Shown: positions 53,679-63,480, numbered from the stretch's first letter. The stretch: 64,000 bases of DNA from Chitinophaga niabensis (GCF_039545795.1 NZ_CP154260.1:6143001-6207000), one strand, 5' to 3'. A program made the numbers and translations. The notes: generated by a model from the sequence alone, not told the origin.

Positions 53679-55805
53679 TTATTTGAATATCACATAAATA
53701 AGCCAACTGCAGACATACGCCAGTGCAGTCATGTACACGAACTGAATGATGGGATATTTCCAGGAACGGGTTTCGCGTTTCACAATGGCCAGGGTACTCA
53801 TACACTGCATCGCAAACGCATAGAAGATCATAAGTGAAAGACCGGTTGCGAGTGTATATACTGGTGTTCCGTCTATCCTTGTGGCAGCCGCCATTTTTTC
53901 CCGGAGCGTGGCATCACTGTCTTCTGTTTCTCCTACACTATAGAGAGTTGCCATGGTTCCTACAAAAACTTCGCGGGCAGCAAAAGAGGTGATCAATGCG
54001 ATGCCTATTTTCCAGTCAAATCCCAGGGGTTTAACAACTGGTTCAATGGCATGACCTAATATACCGGCATAAGAGTTGGCCAGTTTTTCGGATTGGAGTT
54101 GTTTGTCGAGCTCCTGAAGCCGGGCAGAATCTGAGGTTTGGGCCATCAGTTGTTCATACTTCTGATGTACGCTTTCCATGGGTTTGCCGGGTCCATAGGA
54201 CGCCAGGAACCAGAGGATGATAGAGATAACCATGATCACTTTACCGGCGTCCATTACGAAGATCTTTGCCTTTTCAATCATGGTGGTGCCTACATTCTTC
54301 CAGCGCGGAGCGCGGTAAACGGGTAGTTCCATGATGAAATAACTCTTCTCCCGGATGCGGATGAACCACTTCATGATGCCGGCGATAATAATGGCCATGA
54401 AGAAACCGAGCAGGTAAAGGCCCATCATTACAAGGCCCTGCAGGCTAAGGAAACCCAGCACATTTTTATTGGGGATCACCAAAGCGATCATGATGGTGTA
54501 GATCGGCAACCTTGCAGAACAGGCCATCAGGGGAGTGATCATGATGGTGATGAGGCGTTCTTTTTTATTCTCAATATTCCGGGCAGCCATGATAGCCGGT
54601 ACGGCACAAGCTACGCCACTGATCAGTGGCATTACTGATTTTCCGTTCAGGCCTACCTGCCTCATGAGCCGGTCTGTTAAAAAACTGATCCGGGCCATGT
54701 ACCCGGTATCTTCCAATATGGTGATCAATCCAAAGAGGATCATGATCTGCGGGATGAAAACGGCAATACCGCCCAGGCCGGCAATGATCCCATTGATGAA
54801 GATATCACTCACTTTATTGTCTGGAAGGATCTCTGAAAACCAGCCGCTTAGGCTGCCAAATCCTGCTTCGATAAGATCCATCGGGTAGGAGGCCAGCCAG
54901 AAAATGCTTTGGAATAACAGGAAAAGTACGGCCAGGAGAATAAGGTATCCCCAGAAACGATGCAGCAGTAAGTTATCAATGCGCTCGGTTTGGAGTTGTT
55001 GCTGCAGGGGATCGGTTTCCACTACCGTAACATTCATAATATGTTTGATGCGGCCGTACCGCTGCATGATCTCTTCTGCCTGTACTTTTGTTTTATTGAA
55101 TCCGTTTGTGTGGATGCTTTCTTTTATCTGCTGCTGTTGGCTTTTGCTTAGGAATTCCAGCTCATCGTAATTCACGGCTACATGTAAAGCAGCATAGTCG
55201 CTGGTTACGGGGAAGATCTTTTTCACATCGGCGATCACGGTGGGGGCGAGTTCATGATTTTCGATGAAATCCCTGGCGGGGGCGCCGAATTTCTCCTGTG
55301 CAATGAGTTCTATATTCTTTTTCAGTTGCGGCAATCCCTTGTTCTTCCGGGGATTGATGGCTACAACGGGAACGCCTAATTCTCTTTCGAGGCCGGCCAG
55401 ATCTATTTCCACACCTTTTTTCTTAGCCAGGTCCATCATGGTGAGGCCAATGATCACGGGTAATTTCAGGTCTATGATCTGGGAGCAGAAGAGGAGGTTG
55501 CGTTTGAGATTGGAGGCATCGGCAATTATGAGGATCATATTGGGCCGGTCTTCCCCTTTGGGGTTGAGCAGCACATCATAGGTCACGAATTCATCTGCAC
55601 TTTTTGGATAAAGGCTATAGGTACCGGGCAGGTCAATGATGGTTGCTTCCAGCTGAGGAGTAATGCGGGCGTTACCGGTTTTTTTATCAACCGTTACCCC
55701 CGGAAAATTACTCACTTTCTGGTTCAATCCCGTAAGCGCATTAAAGAGCGAGCTTTTCCCACTGTTCGGATTACCTACCAGTGCAATGTTAATTGGTGCC
55801 TTCAT
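53679..55805 (-). CDS. feoB: Ferrous iron transporter FeoB
   Basis: The 708-residue protein has an N-terminal GTPase: G1 GNPNSGKSS (about 10-18), G3 DLPGTYS and a G4 position TMMD where Asn is usual. The membrane part has the gate motifs SGVACAVPAIMAARNIENK and ACSARLPIYTIM. It imports Fe2+. There is no feoA gene next to it; the 5' side holds only a terminator and the PspC gene. The Asn-to-Thr change at G4 may alter guanine binding. Confidence 0.93.
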   Translation of the reverse strand: MKAPINIALVGNPNSGKSSLFNALTGLNQKVSNFPGVTVDKKTGNARITPQLEATIIDLPGTYSLYPKSADEFVTYDVLLNPKGEDRPNMILIIADASNLKRNLLFCSQIIDLKLPVIIGLTMMDLAKKKGVEIDLAGLERELGVPVVAINPRKNKGLPQLKKNIELIAQEKFGAPARDFIENHELAPTVIADVKKIFPVTSDYAALHVAVNYDELEFLSKSQQQQIKESIHTNGFNKTKVQAEEIMQRYGRIKHIMNVTVVETDPLQQQLQTERIDNLLLHRFWGYLILLAVLFLLFQSIFWLASYPMDLIEAGFGSLSGWFSEILPDNKVSDIFINGIIAGLGGIAVFIPQIMILFGLITILEDTGYMARISFLTDRLMRQVGLNGKSVMPLISGVACAVPAIMAARNIENKKERLITIMITPLMACSARLPIYTIMIALVIPNKNVLGFLSLQGLVMMGLYLLGFFMAIIIAGIMKWFIRIREKSYFIMELPVYRAPRWKNVGTTMIEKAKIFVMDAGKVIMVISIILWFLASYGPGKPMESVHQKYEQLMAQTSDSARLQELDKQLQSEKLANSYAGILGHAIEPVVKPLGFDWKIGIALITSFAAREVFVGTMATLYSVGETEDSDATLREKMAAATRIDGTPVYTLATGLSLMIFYAFAMQCMSTLAIVKRETRSWKYPIIQFVYMTALAYVCSWLIYVIFK

Positions 55806-55910
55806 CCTTATCTGATCCTCCTGAATTTAGAATATGCAAAACTAGCAATAATCGATGGATGGGGATGATCGGATCGGGAAAAATCGTGTTATGCCACCTA
55901 AATACATGAA

Positions 55911-55936
55911 AAAACCGCGGTTGACACCGCGGTTTT
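55911..55936. terminator. Rho-independent terminator between PspC gene and feoB
   Basis: AAAACCGCGG (55911-55920) pairs perfectly with CCGCGGTTTT (55927-55936) around TTGACA. It lies downstream of the PspC-type gene and upstream of feoB, both on the minus strand. Confidence 0.88.
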
Positions 55937-55985
55937 GTACGTTGTTGTGAAACTAAACTTATTGTGACGAATTTCTGAAATGTTG

Positions 55986-57755
55986 TTAAAAGGTGCTCTG
56001 GAAGAGGAAATTCACAAATTTCGTAGCCACACTTGCCTTATCCTTTGCGGAGTCTTTATTCTTTTCCTTGCTGTCCTCTACCGGCGTGGTGTTCTGCTGG
56101 TCAGGTCCTTTATACTGATAGTTCTGCTCGAGAGAGTCCTTTACGGAGCGTTCTTTCCTTTCTTCTTCCTTCACTTTTTTCTCCCAACCATCTGCATTCA
56201 TTTTTATATTGATCTGCTCTTTGCTATCCCATTCATCATCCCAGTTATCCCACCATTCATTTCTCCAGTTACGGTCAAAGCGGTAGTTATCCCATACATT
56301 TTTATCAATTGCAAGACTCTTCCCTACCGGTACAATAATGGTTATCCTTACGGACTGGTTGCGGTAGATGGAGTTACGCGGGATGGAAAACCCTGAAGGA
56401 ATAAGTAATACAGAGTCCTTCTGCTTCAGTTGGATCTGGATCTCACGGGCCAGCATCTTAGCTTGTGCTACGGTACGGCCCCTGGAAGCTCTTTCCACTT
56501 CTACGGCAAAACTGTCTGTATTACTTTTCTTTACATTGATGCGGATGTCTCCGATAATGGCGGTATCATCAACCACCCGCAGGTTACCATCAAATACGTT
56601 TATATCATCCATGTCCAGCAGGTCTTCTTCCTTCTGAATAACCAGTTTTCCGGAAGAAGGCTGTGTGAGGGCAAAAGTTTCAGTTTCTCTGATCTTGGGT
56701 GCGCTAAAGTCGCGGGACAAAGAGATGGCGATCCATATCGTGAATACCACTCCCAATATCCAGAAGAACCCTAAAGTATAACCGGCGTACTTATTGGTTT
56801 GCCTAACTCCGGTCATTTTCCTTACGAGGAACATGATCAGTGAGAGTAAGGGTATACCAATGAGGAGGGAGATCGCAGGCCAGAAGAGCAGGCTTTGCAT
56901 TCCGTTATCAAAAACCAGGTCTTTGATCGGGAAAAGGACCGCGGAAAAAGCAGCTGCTGCGATCAGGCCAACTACTATTGTAAAGAGTATTACGACTGCG
57001 ATGAAAAGGAAGAACCCTTTTGCAACAAATGCGATCACATTTGCCAGTCCCCTGAAAAACCCTTCAATTGCAGTACCGGCATCTCTACCGAACTGTTTCC
57101 CGCGGCCCTCTGAAAAATTTCTCACATCATCTCCCATTCTTTCCATGCGGGAGCGTATGGTGTTCATTTCTTCCTGCACGGTTGCTTTAATATTATTCAG
57201 ATCCACCCGTTCTCCGCGCATTTCCAGCTTTTCAGCTGCTGTTACTGCTTCAGGAGTTGCAATCCAGAGGATAAAATAAAGGAGGATACCACCACCCCAG
57301 CCAAAAGCCATGAGGGCAAATACGATACGGAAAACAACCGGATCAACATTAAAGTAAGCACCCAAACCACTACATACACCACCTAATACTTTACTATCCG
57401 GATCACGATAGAAGCGTTTCCGCGGGCGGGCGTAAGTGGCGAAGCTTTCGTTGGCCGCATGGGATTTTGACTCCTTCGTATTATTAAGAGGTTCGTCAGC
57501 AAATTGTTCCGGGGTACCCATGGAGGTTTTGATAGCCTGCACGTCTTCATCCGTGATGCAATGTGCGCCTTTGCGGATCTTATCCTGGAAGATCTCTGCG
57601 ATGCGGCTTTCAATATCTCCAACGATCTCCTCGGCACCTTCCTCTTGCGAGAAATAGCGCTTAAGGCTATCCAGGTACTGCCGCAAGATCTCGTAAGCAC
57701 TGTCCTCTATGGGGATCAGGCGGCTGGACAAGTTTATGTTGATAATCTTTTTCAT
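55986..57755 (-). CDS. PspC-domain membrane protein
   Basis: The 589-residue protein has an N-terminal helical region (about 1-85, YLDSLKRYFSQEEGAEEIVG), then PspC (about 112-170): KVLGGVCSGLGAYFNVDPVVFRIVF. Several membrane helices fill about 235-350. The C-terminal region is soluble and beta-rich (MDDINVFDGNLRVVDDTAIIGD) and ends in a charged linker (SKEKNKDSAKDKA). PspC proteins answer envelope stress. It follows a PadR-type regulator by 40 bases and is probably controlled by it. Confidence 0.88.
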   Translation of the reverse strand: MKKIININLSSRLIPIEDSAYEILRQYLDSLKRYFSQEEGAEEIVGDIESRIAEIFQDKIRKGAHCITDEDVQAIKTSMGTPEQFADEPLNNTKESKSHAANESFATYARPRKRFYRDPDSKVLGGVCSGLGAYFNVDPVVFRIVFALMAFGWGGGILLYFILWIATPEAVTAAEKLEMRGERVDLNNIKATVQEEMNTIRSRMERMGDDVRNFSEGRGKQFGRDAGTAIEGFFRGLANVIAFVAKGFFLFIAVVILFTIVVGLIAAAAFSAVLFPIKDLVFDNGMQSLLFWPAISLLIGIPLLSLIMFLVRKMTGVRQTNKYAGYTLGFFWILGVVFTIWIAISLSRDFSAPKIRETETFALTQPSSGKLVIQKEEDLLDMDDINVFDGNLRVVDDTAIIGDIRINVKKSNTDSFAVEVERASRGRTVAQAKMLAREIQIQLKQKDSVLLIPSGFSIPRNSIYRNQSVRITIIVPVGKSLAIDKNVWDNYRFDRNWRNEWWDNWDDEWDSKEQINIKMNADGWEKKVKEEERKERSVKDSLEQNYQYKGPDQQNTTPVEDSKEKNKDSAKDKASVATKFVNFLFQSTF

Positions 57756-57795
57756 CTCTAATTTCTGATTTTAGGTTTTAGGTCTTGGATGTATA

Positions 57796-58134
57796 TTATT
57801 GGATGGAATGAGGTAATGTGAGCGTGTGTACAGCATTGGCCAGTTCGTTCCATGTATTTTCCAGGTCGAGGTAAAAGGCCTCGCCTTTTTCTGTCATGGA
57901 AAAATATTTCCGTGGTGGCCCGGAGCTGCTTTCTACCCAACGGTAGGTGAGTAGTTCCGCATTTTTCAGGCGAGTCAACAGTGGGTATAAAGTCCCTTCC
58001 AGGATGTCCAGCTTTGCTTCTTTCATTTTTTCGATAATGTCTGAAGGATAAGCCTCGCCTTGCTTGATGATGGAGAGGATGCAGAACTCCAGCACCCCTT
58101 TTCTCATCTGTGATTGCGTGTTGTCTATATTCAT
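57796..58134 (-). CDS. PadR-family transcriptional regulator
   Basis: The roughly 112-residue protein has the PadR winged helix: GVLEFCILSIIKQGEAYPSDI (about 13-33) and ILEGTLYPLLTRLKNAELLTYRW are the conserved recognition segments. It begins at ATG 58134, 40 residues of leader from a minus-strand promoter. It is upstream of the PspC gene in a two-gene unit, a pairing common in this phylum, and probably represses that unit. Confidence 0.92.
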   Translation of the reverse strand: MNIDNTQSQMRKGVLEFCILSIIKQGEAYPSDIIEKMKEAKLDILEGTLYPLLTRLKNAELLTYRWVESSSGPPRKYFSMTEKGEAFYLDLENTWNELANAVHTLTLPHSIQ

Positions 58135-58176
58135 GGCAAGTGAGCTTTTTAATATTGATATTTCAGCTTTACGATA

Positions 58177-58206
58177 CAAAGATAGGAACTATTTACTACT
58201 ATGCAA
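58177..58206 (-). promoter_or_regulatory. Promoter of the padR-pspC unit
   Basis: On the minus strand TTG (58206-58204), a 19-base spacer and TATCTTTG (58184-58177) give the full consensus pattern upstream of the PadR gene (start 58134). Confidence 0.7.
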
Positions 58207-58443
58207 TACCAAATACCCTTTAATGCAAAATAACTTGCTTAGAACATTACCTGTTTTTACTTAAGTGGTTGACTATTAGTTGATAGCGATTTTAGTGGTT
58301 ATTTGGGATTGTGATGAGCGGTTTTAGGGCGGGATGAATTATTTACGGCCGTTTTATAACTATAAGTACCGGGTTTATAATTAATTAAGATGCATTTAAC
58401 AATTCTTTGACCCGTTAAAATATGAATTGTGAAATTCGCGGAG

Positions 58444-58451
58444 TATTTTTG
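58444..58451 (+). promoter_or_regulatory. -7-like element upstream of the small exported protein
   Basis: TATTTTTG fits TAnnTTTG and is 30 bases before the TTG start at 58482. The nearest TTG upstream is 14 bases away, too close for a good -33. Confidence 0.35.
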
Positions 58452-58481
58452 CTTCCAACGTAAATTGACGCGATAAACATT

Positions 58482-58781
58482 TTGAAAAAGCTAATCAGTA
58501 TATTTTTTGTCTGTCTGATGTGTGTTCAGCTGCTACCCATTGCACAAGTGGGGAAATTACTGTTTAACAATCAAATTGTAGAAGAGCATGTGGACGGTGG
58601 CTGTATGTCTAAAACATTAAAGCTTTCTCCGAATGATCTCAATTTTCACAGATATGCAGATGAGGAAACGGAGTTAAATCCTGAGTTATTCCTCCGCACA
58701 TTGTCTTATAGTTATCACGAGGATATTCCTGCCAGTCCCATACAGGAGATCCAAACCCCTCCTCCAAACCATATTGGTTAA
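58482..58781 (+). CDS. Small exported protein of unknown function, TTG start
   Basis: The 99-residue frame begins at TTG with KKLISIFFVCLMCVQLLPI (residues 2-20), a typical signal peptide, and no ATG in frame lies nearby. The mature part is short and acidic with LFNNQIVEEHVDGGCMSKTLKL and LNPELFLRTLSYSYH. I recognise no family. It lies in an otherwise gene-poor stretch of about 880 bases between padR and the SulP gene. The signal peptide and uninterrupted frame make it likely to be real. Confidence 0.55.
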   Translation: MKKLISIFFVCLMCVQLLPIAQVGKLLFNNQIVEEHVDGGCMSKTLKLSPNDLNFHRYADEETELNPELFLRTLSYSYHEDIPASPIQEIQTPPPNHIG

Positions 58782-59015
58782 TTCTCAACATCCGTGTGCT
58801 ATGCCGTAGCGCACAAGTTTCAATTCCTTTTTTTCTGTACTACTACCAGATCACGCATTGATCCTGCATCATTGTTGGTTGTTTTGGGGTTCCGTTATGT
58901 CATCGCAACTGTCTTGCCTTTAAGGCGAAACGAAATGTGGTGCGGAATGCCGGCTTCAATAATGAAAAACCTATATGGGGATTGTGCGTAGAGATCTGAA
59001 CAAATCACGATTTCT

Positions 59016-60662
59016 ATGAGCAAGAAGACTGCTGTTTTTTCGAATATTAAAGGTGATCTATCGGCCGGGCTGGTCGTTTTCCTGATCGCCGTTCCATTGT
59101 GCTTAGGTATTGCCCTGGCTTCCGGCGCTCCCCTGTTTTCAGGTATGATAGCAGGTATCGTTGGTGGTCTGGTGGTTGGCTTCTTTAGTGGTTCCCATCT
59201 GAGTGTGAGTGGCCCGGCTGCAGGTTTAACTGCCATTGTGCTGAGTGCGATCACTACGCTGGGTAACTTTGAAACCTTTCTGCTGGCGGTTGTTTTAGCC
59301 GGAGCTATCCAATTGATCCTAGGCTTTATTAAAGCAGGAACGGTCGCTAATTATTTCCCCTCCAATGTTATTACGGGAATGCTTACCGCTATTGGTATCA
59401 TCATTATTCTCAAACAAATTCCGCACGCATTTGGATATGATGCTGATACGATCAGCGACATGGCGTTTATCCAAACGGACGGGGAAAATTCCTTCACGGC
59501 TTTATTAAGTACGTTGAACCATATTCAATTTGGTGCGGTGATTATCACCATCGTTTCCATTGCGATCCTGTTGTACTGGAGCAAGATCCCGAAAGTGAGT
59601 GCGGTACCGGCTCCCCTGGTAGCAGTACTGGCTGGTGTGGGTATTAACCAGTTGTTCATTTCATCCGGTTCTTTATTGGGCCTGGAGCAAAGTCACCTGG
59701 TAACGCTGCCTGTTGCGGCAACTTTCAATGATTTCTTCGGACAATTCACCTTACCCAACTTTGGTGATCTCACCAACAGTAAGGTATGGGTGGTAGCGGC
59801 AACCATTGCGGTGGTGGCTTCTATTGAAACTTTGCTGAACCTGGAAGCAACGGATAAACTGGATCCGATGAAACGTTATTCTTCTCCTAACCGTGAATTG
59901 AAAGCGCAGGGTATTGGTAACATGATCAGTGGCCTGATCGGTGGTATCCCTGTTACGTCCGTGATCGTTCGTTCTTCTGCCAACATCAATTCCGGCGGCC
60001 GCACTAAATTATCGACCATGATACATGGTGGCCTGTTGCTGGTTTGTACGGCACTGATCCCTGTTCTGCTGAACAAGATACCATATGCTACACTAGCTGC
60101 GGTACTGCTGGTTACTGGTTATAAACTTTGCAAACCATCCGTATTCAAAAAGATGTTTGAAAAAGGTAAATACCAATGGATACCGTTTGCTGTTACCGTT
60201 GTGGTGATTGTCTTCACAGACCTGCTGATCGGTGTTAGTGTTGGTTTGGGAGTAAGCGTATTGTTCCTTTTATGGGGAAATCTGAAAAGCCCTTATTTCT
60301 TCCATAAAGAGAAATATCGCACGGGAGACCTGATCCGCCTGGAACTGGCGCAGGAAGTGAGTTTCCTCAATAAGGCGAACATCCTTTTAACACTGGATAA
60401 ATTACCGGAGAACTCTACAGTAGTGATCGATGCAAGCAGGACAGCTTATATAGATCAGGACGTACTGGAGATCATCCGTGAGTTCACACAGATCAAAGCT
60501 CCTCAGAATAAAATAAAAGTTGTGCTTAAAGGGTTCAAAGAAGCATACAAGATCAATAACACGGACCATGTTTTTATGGAAAGTCCTGAAAAAGAAAAGC
60601 CGGTAAGCGTTATTACCAATGGCACACACAAAGACCTTCTGAAAGAATTGTCCGCAAACTAA
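59016..60662 (+). CDS. SulP-family anion transporter (sulphate/bicarbonate type) with STAS domain
   Basis: The 548-residue protein has about twelve membrane helices; LSAGLVVFLIAVPLCLGIALASGAP (about 13-37) is the SulP signature. A STAS domain closes the chain (about 440-530, with STVVIDASRTAYIDQDVLEIIREFT). The beta-carbonic anhydrase gene follows after 25 bases, which points to bicarbonate rather than sulphate. This is inference from context. Confidence 0.9.
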   Translation: MSKKTAVFSNIKGDLSAGLVVFLIAVPLCLGIALASGAPLFSGMIAGIVGGLVVGFFSGSHLSVSGPAAGLTAIVLSAITTLGNFETFLLAVVLAGAIQLILGFIKAGTVANYFPSNVITGMLTAIGIIIILKQIPHAFGYDADTISDMAFIQTDGENSFTALLSTLNHIQFGAVIITIVSIAILLYWSKIPKVSAVPAPLVAVLAGVGINQLFISSGSLLGLEQSHLVTLPVAATFNDFFGQFTLPNFGDLTNSKVWVVAATIAVVASIETLLNLEATDKLDPMKRYSSPNRELKAQGIGNMISGLIGGIPVTSVIVRSSANINSGGRTKLSTMIHGGLLLVCTALIPVLLNKIPYATLAAVLLVTGYKLCKPSVFKKMFEKGKYQWIPFAVTVVVIVFTDLLIGVSVGLGVSVLFLLWGNLKSPYFFHKEKYRTGDLIRLELAQEVSFLNKANILLTLDKLPENSTVVIDASRTAYIDQDVLEIIREFTQIKAPQNKIKVVLKGFKEAYKINNTDHVFMESPEKEKPVSVITNGTHKDLLKELSAN

Positions 60663-60687
60663 ATATCAAACGATTAAAAATATTATA

Positions 60688-61362
60688 ATGATGAAAGCAC
60701 ACACATATCTTACTCAAAGCAGCCTCACGCCGGCAACAGCATTAGAACTTCTCCGTGAAGGCAATACCAGGTTTGTAAGCAACCTTCGTATAAACAGGAA
60801 CCTGTTGCAACAAGTGAATCAAACGGCGGAAGGTCAGTGGCCTTTTGCTGCTATTGTTAGCTGCATGGATTCCCGTACCTCTGCAGAACTGATCTTTGAC
60901 CAGGGATTGGGAGACATCTTCAGTATTCGTTTGGCCGGTGCCGTTATTTCTGAGAATGTCCTCGGAAGTTTAGAGTACGCCTGTAAAGTAGCCGGGTCCA
61001 AGATCATTGTGGTGATGGGGCATACTGGTTGCGGTGCTATCAAAGGGGCCTGCGATCATGTGGAAATGGGTAATCTTACCGGCTTGCTGGGTAAGATCCG
61101 TCCCGCAGTTTTCCAGGAAAAAACGATCAAAGAAAACAGGACCTCTTCCAATCATGAATTTGTAGAGGCTGTTACCAATATTCATACAGAACGTTCTGTA
61201 CAGGCTATCCTGGAGCAAAGTGTGATCATCGCAGATATGATAGATCGCGGGGAGCTGGGTATTATTGGTGCCATGTACGATGTGGAAACAGGTGTGGTTA
61301 CTTTCCATGAACATACCTGCCGCGTTGGCCAGGCCCTGGAAACTTTAAATGCACAGGCATAA
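60688..61362 (+). CDS. Beta-carbonic anhydrase
   Basis: The 224-residue protein has the zinc-ligand set of beta-carbonic anhydrases: Cys59 and the Asp61/Arg63 pair in VSCMDSRTSAE, and His112/Cys115 in GHTGCGAIKG. It interconverts CO2 and bicarbonate. It is directly downstream of the SulP transporter in the same direction and the pair probably forms a bicarbonate uptake/supply unit. A terminator follows. Confidence 0.95.
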   Translation: MMKAHTYLTQSSLTPATALELLREGNTRFVSNLRINRNLLQQVNQTAEGQWPFAAIVSCMDSRTSAELIFDQGLGDIFSIRLAGAVISENVLGSLEYACKVAGSKIIVVMGHTGCGAIKGACDHVEMGNLTGLLGKIRPAVFQEKTIKENRTSSNHEFVEAVTNIHTERSVQAILEQSVIIADMIDRGELGIIGAMYDVETGVVTFHEHTCRVGQALETLNAQA

Positions 61363-61380
61363 TTGATAATTGATAAAAAA

Positions 61381-61404
61381 AGCCGTCCCGGATATGGGAC
61401 GGCT
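61381..61404. terminator. Bidirectional rho-independent terminator
   Basis: AGCCGTCCC (61381-61389) pairs perfectly with GGGACGGCT (61396-61404) around a 6-base loop; A run upstream and T run downstream. It closes the carbonic anhydrase gene and the convergent guanylyltransferase gene. Confidence 0.92.
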
Positions 61405-61410
61405 TTTTTG

Positions 61411-62502
61411 TTATAAGTATTTCTCGCCTTTGTGCCGCTTCACTTCTGCGACATATTCCTTGATCTGCTGCTCATTCTCTTTCTTACAGATCATCAGCAC
61501 ATCGTGCGTATCAATGATAATAAAGTCGTCCAGGCCCTGTAATAACACCAGCTTATCGTTGGGTGCTTTCACCATACATTTGGTAGCATCGATCACCATT
61601 ACATTCTTTCCCTGTACGGCATTTCCGAGATAATCCTTTTCCAGGTTCTCATAAGCGGAAGCCCATGTACCCAGGTCGCTCCAGCCAAAGTTGGAAGGAA
61701 TCACATACACGTTATCCGCTTTTTCCATCACACCATAATCGATGGATATGTTGGTACACTGGGAGTAAATCTTTTCAATCACATCTTTCTCCGCAGGTGT
61801 ATTCAGCGCTGCGGTTTCCTGCACAAATAGTTCATCCATTTCCGGCTGGTAGGTAGCAAATGCCTGCAGGATGCTTTTAGCGTTCCATACAAAAATCCCT
61901 GCGTTCCAGAGGAAATCGCCGCTTTTCAGGAAGGTTTTTGCCAGTTCCAGGTTGGGCTTTTCCGTGAAGGTTTTCACCTGGTACACATTGTCTGCCACCT
62001 GCTGGGTTTCGTATTGAATGTAACCATACCCTGTATCCGGGCGGGTTGGTTTAATACCAAGCGTGAGCAATGCGTTATTCTTTTGTGCAAATAACAGGGC
62101 ATTGAGGCAGGTACTGGTGAATTGCGTGGGATCCATGATCAGGTGATCCGCCGGCGCGCAGATGATGCTGGCTTTGGGATCTTTCTTATGGATCTTATGA
62201 GAGATGTATGCCACACAGGGTGCTGTATTTTTCCGGGAGGGCTCGCTGACGATATTGTCCTGGGGCAATAAAGGCAGCTGTTTGGCTACTGTGGAAGCAT
62301 AGTTGTGATGTGTAACCACAAAAATATTCTCTGCCGGTACGAACTGTGTGAACCGTTCATAGGTCCATTGTAACAGGGTTTTACCTGTGTTCAGAATGTC
62401 CAGAAACTGCTTGGGGTAATCCGTCCGGCTATAGGGCCAAAAGCGGCTACCAATTCCTCCGGCCATAATGGCCACGTAAAAATGGTTATTTAAAGATGTC
62501 AT
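61411..62502 (-). CDS. Mannose-1-phosphate guanylyltransferase
   Basis: The 363-residue protein starts with the nucleotidyltransferase signature AIMAGGIGSRFWPYSR then YPKQFLDIL (about residues 12-36). CAPADHLIMDP is the metal-binding region and TFTEKPNLELAK and WNAGIFVWNA are GDP-mannose pyrophosphorylase motifs. It makes GDP-mannose for glycan assembly. No fused isomerase domain is present. It follows kdsD in the same direction with a 3-base gap, so the two are co-transcribed. Confidence 0.93.
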   Translation of the reverse strand: MTSLNNHFYVAIMAGGIGSRFWPYSRTDYPKQFLDILNTGKTLLQWTYERFTQFVPAENIFVVTHHNYASTVAKQLPLLPQDNIVSEPSRKNTAPCVAYISHKIHKKDPKASIICAPADHLIMDPTQFTSTCLNALLFAQKNNALLTLGIKPTRPDTGYGYIQYETQQVADNVYQVKTFTEKPNLELAKTFLKSGDFLWNAGIFVWNAKSILQAFATYQPEMDELFVQETAALNTPAEKDVIEKIYSQCTNISIDYGVMEKADNVYVIPSNFGWSDLGTWASAYENLEKDYLGNAVQGKNVMVIDATKCMVKAPNDKLVLLQGLDDFIIIDTHDVLMICKKENEQQIKEYVAEVKRHKGEKYL

Positions 62503-62505
62503 CGC

Positions 62506-63480
62506 TCAAATAATTCCTTCTCGGATTAAATCGTGTAAATGTATAATTCCATGATACTGATCACCTTTCATGACCAATAGTTGCGTTATGTCGTATTCTC
62601 TCATTAATTCCAGGGCATTTACCGCCAGTTCATCCTGCTGGATGGTTTTGGGATTTTTGCTCATGATGTCCTGTGCTTTTACGCCGGCGGCATCCATGTT
62701 TTTCTCCAACATCCTTCTCAGGTCTCCGTCTGTAATGATCCCCTGCAGGTGGCCTTTCTCATCCACTACGCCCGTAACACCCAGCATTTTGGAAGAGATC
62801 TCCACGATCACTTCCCGGAGGGTGCTTTGTAGTTTCACGACCGGCAACTGGTGTAATTTGCTCAGGTCGCCCACCTTGAGGTAAAGTTTCTTACCCAGGG
62901 TACCGCCGGGGTGGAATTTGGCAAAATCCTCTGCTGTGAACCCTTTCAGCTCTATCAGGCAAACTGCCAGGGCATCTCCCATTACCAATTGTGCCGTGGT
63001 GCTGGTAGTAGGGGCCAGGTTATTAGGACAGGCTTCCTGGGACACGGTAGTGTTCAGCACAAAATGTGCCGACTGGGCCAGGTAAGAGTCTGTTTTGCCT
63101 ACAATAGCCACCAGCGTGTTTCCCAGGTTCCTTACCAGGGGCACCAACACCTTAATTTCCGGGGATTCCCCACTTTTAGAGATGCAAATGACCACATCGT
63201 CCGGGGTTACCATCCCCAGATCGCCATGGATGGCGTCTGCAGCATGCATAAATAAAGCGGGTGTACCGGTAGAATTGAGGGTTGCTACTATTTTTTGGGC
63301 TATTATGGCACTTTTTCCAATGCCGGTGACCACCACACGGCCCTTTATTTGGGCAATCAACTCCACAGTTTGCACAAAGTCGTCATTGACATATTGTTCC
63401 AGGCCCCCAATGGCTGCAGATTCCAGCCTGATAGTCCGTTTTGCTGTATCCTGAATATTTACGATAGTCTTCTGTTTCAT
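62506..63480 (-). CDS. kdsD: Arabinose-5-phosphate isomerase (KdsD/KpsF type)
   Basis: The 324-residue protein has an SIS sugar isomerase domain (about 38-170; VTGIGKSAIIAQKIV and CISKSGESPEIKVLVPL) and two C-terminal CBS domains (about 205-320). It converts ribulose-5-phosphate to arabinose-5-phosphate, the first step to Kdo. The kdn operon at the other end of the window uses the Kdo made from it. It starts the leftward unit with the guanylyltransferase gene. Confidence 0.94.
   Translation of the reverse strand: MKQKTIVNIQDTAKRTIRLESAAIGGLEQYVNDDFVQTVELIAQIKGRVVVTGIGKSAIIAQKIVATLNSTGTPALFMHAADAIHGDLGMVTPDDVVICISKSGESPEIKVLVPLVRNLGNTLVAIVGKTDSYLAQSAHFVLNTTVSQEACPNNLAPTTSTTAQLVMGDALAVCLIELKGFTAEDFAKFHPGGTLGKKLYLKVGDLSKLHQLPVVKLQSTLREVIVEISSKMLGVTGVVDEKGHLQGIITDGDLRRMLEKNMDAAGVKAQDIMSKNPKTIQQDELAVNALELMREYDITQLLVMKGDQYHGIIHLHDLIREGII

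Noticed and set aside
58794..58991. 65-codon frame downstream of the small exported protein
   Set aside because: It has no signal, domain or spacing logic and its composition looks non-coding.
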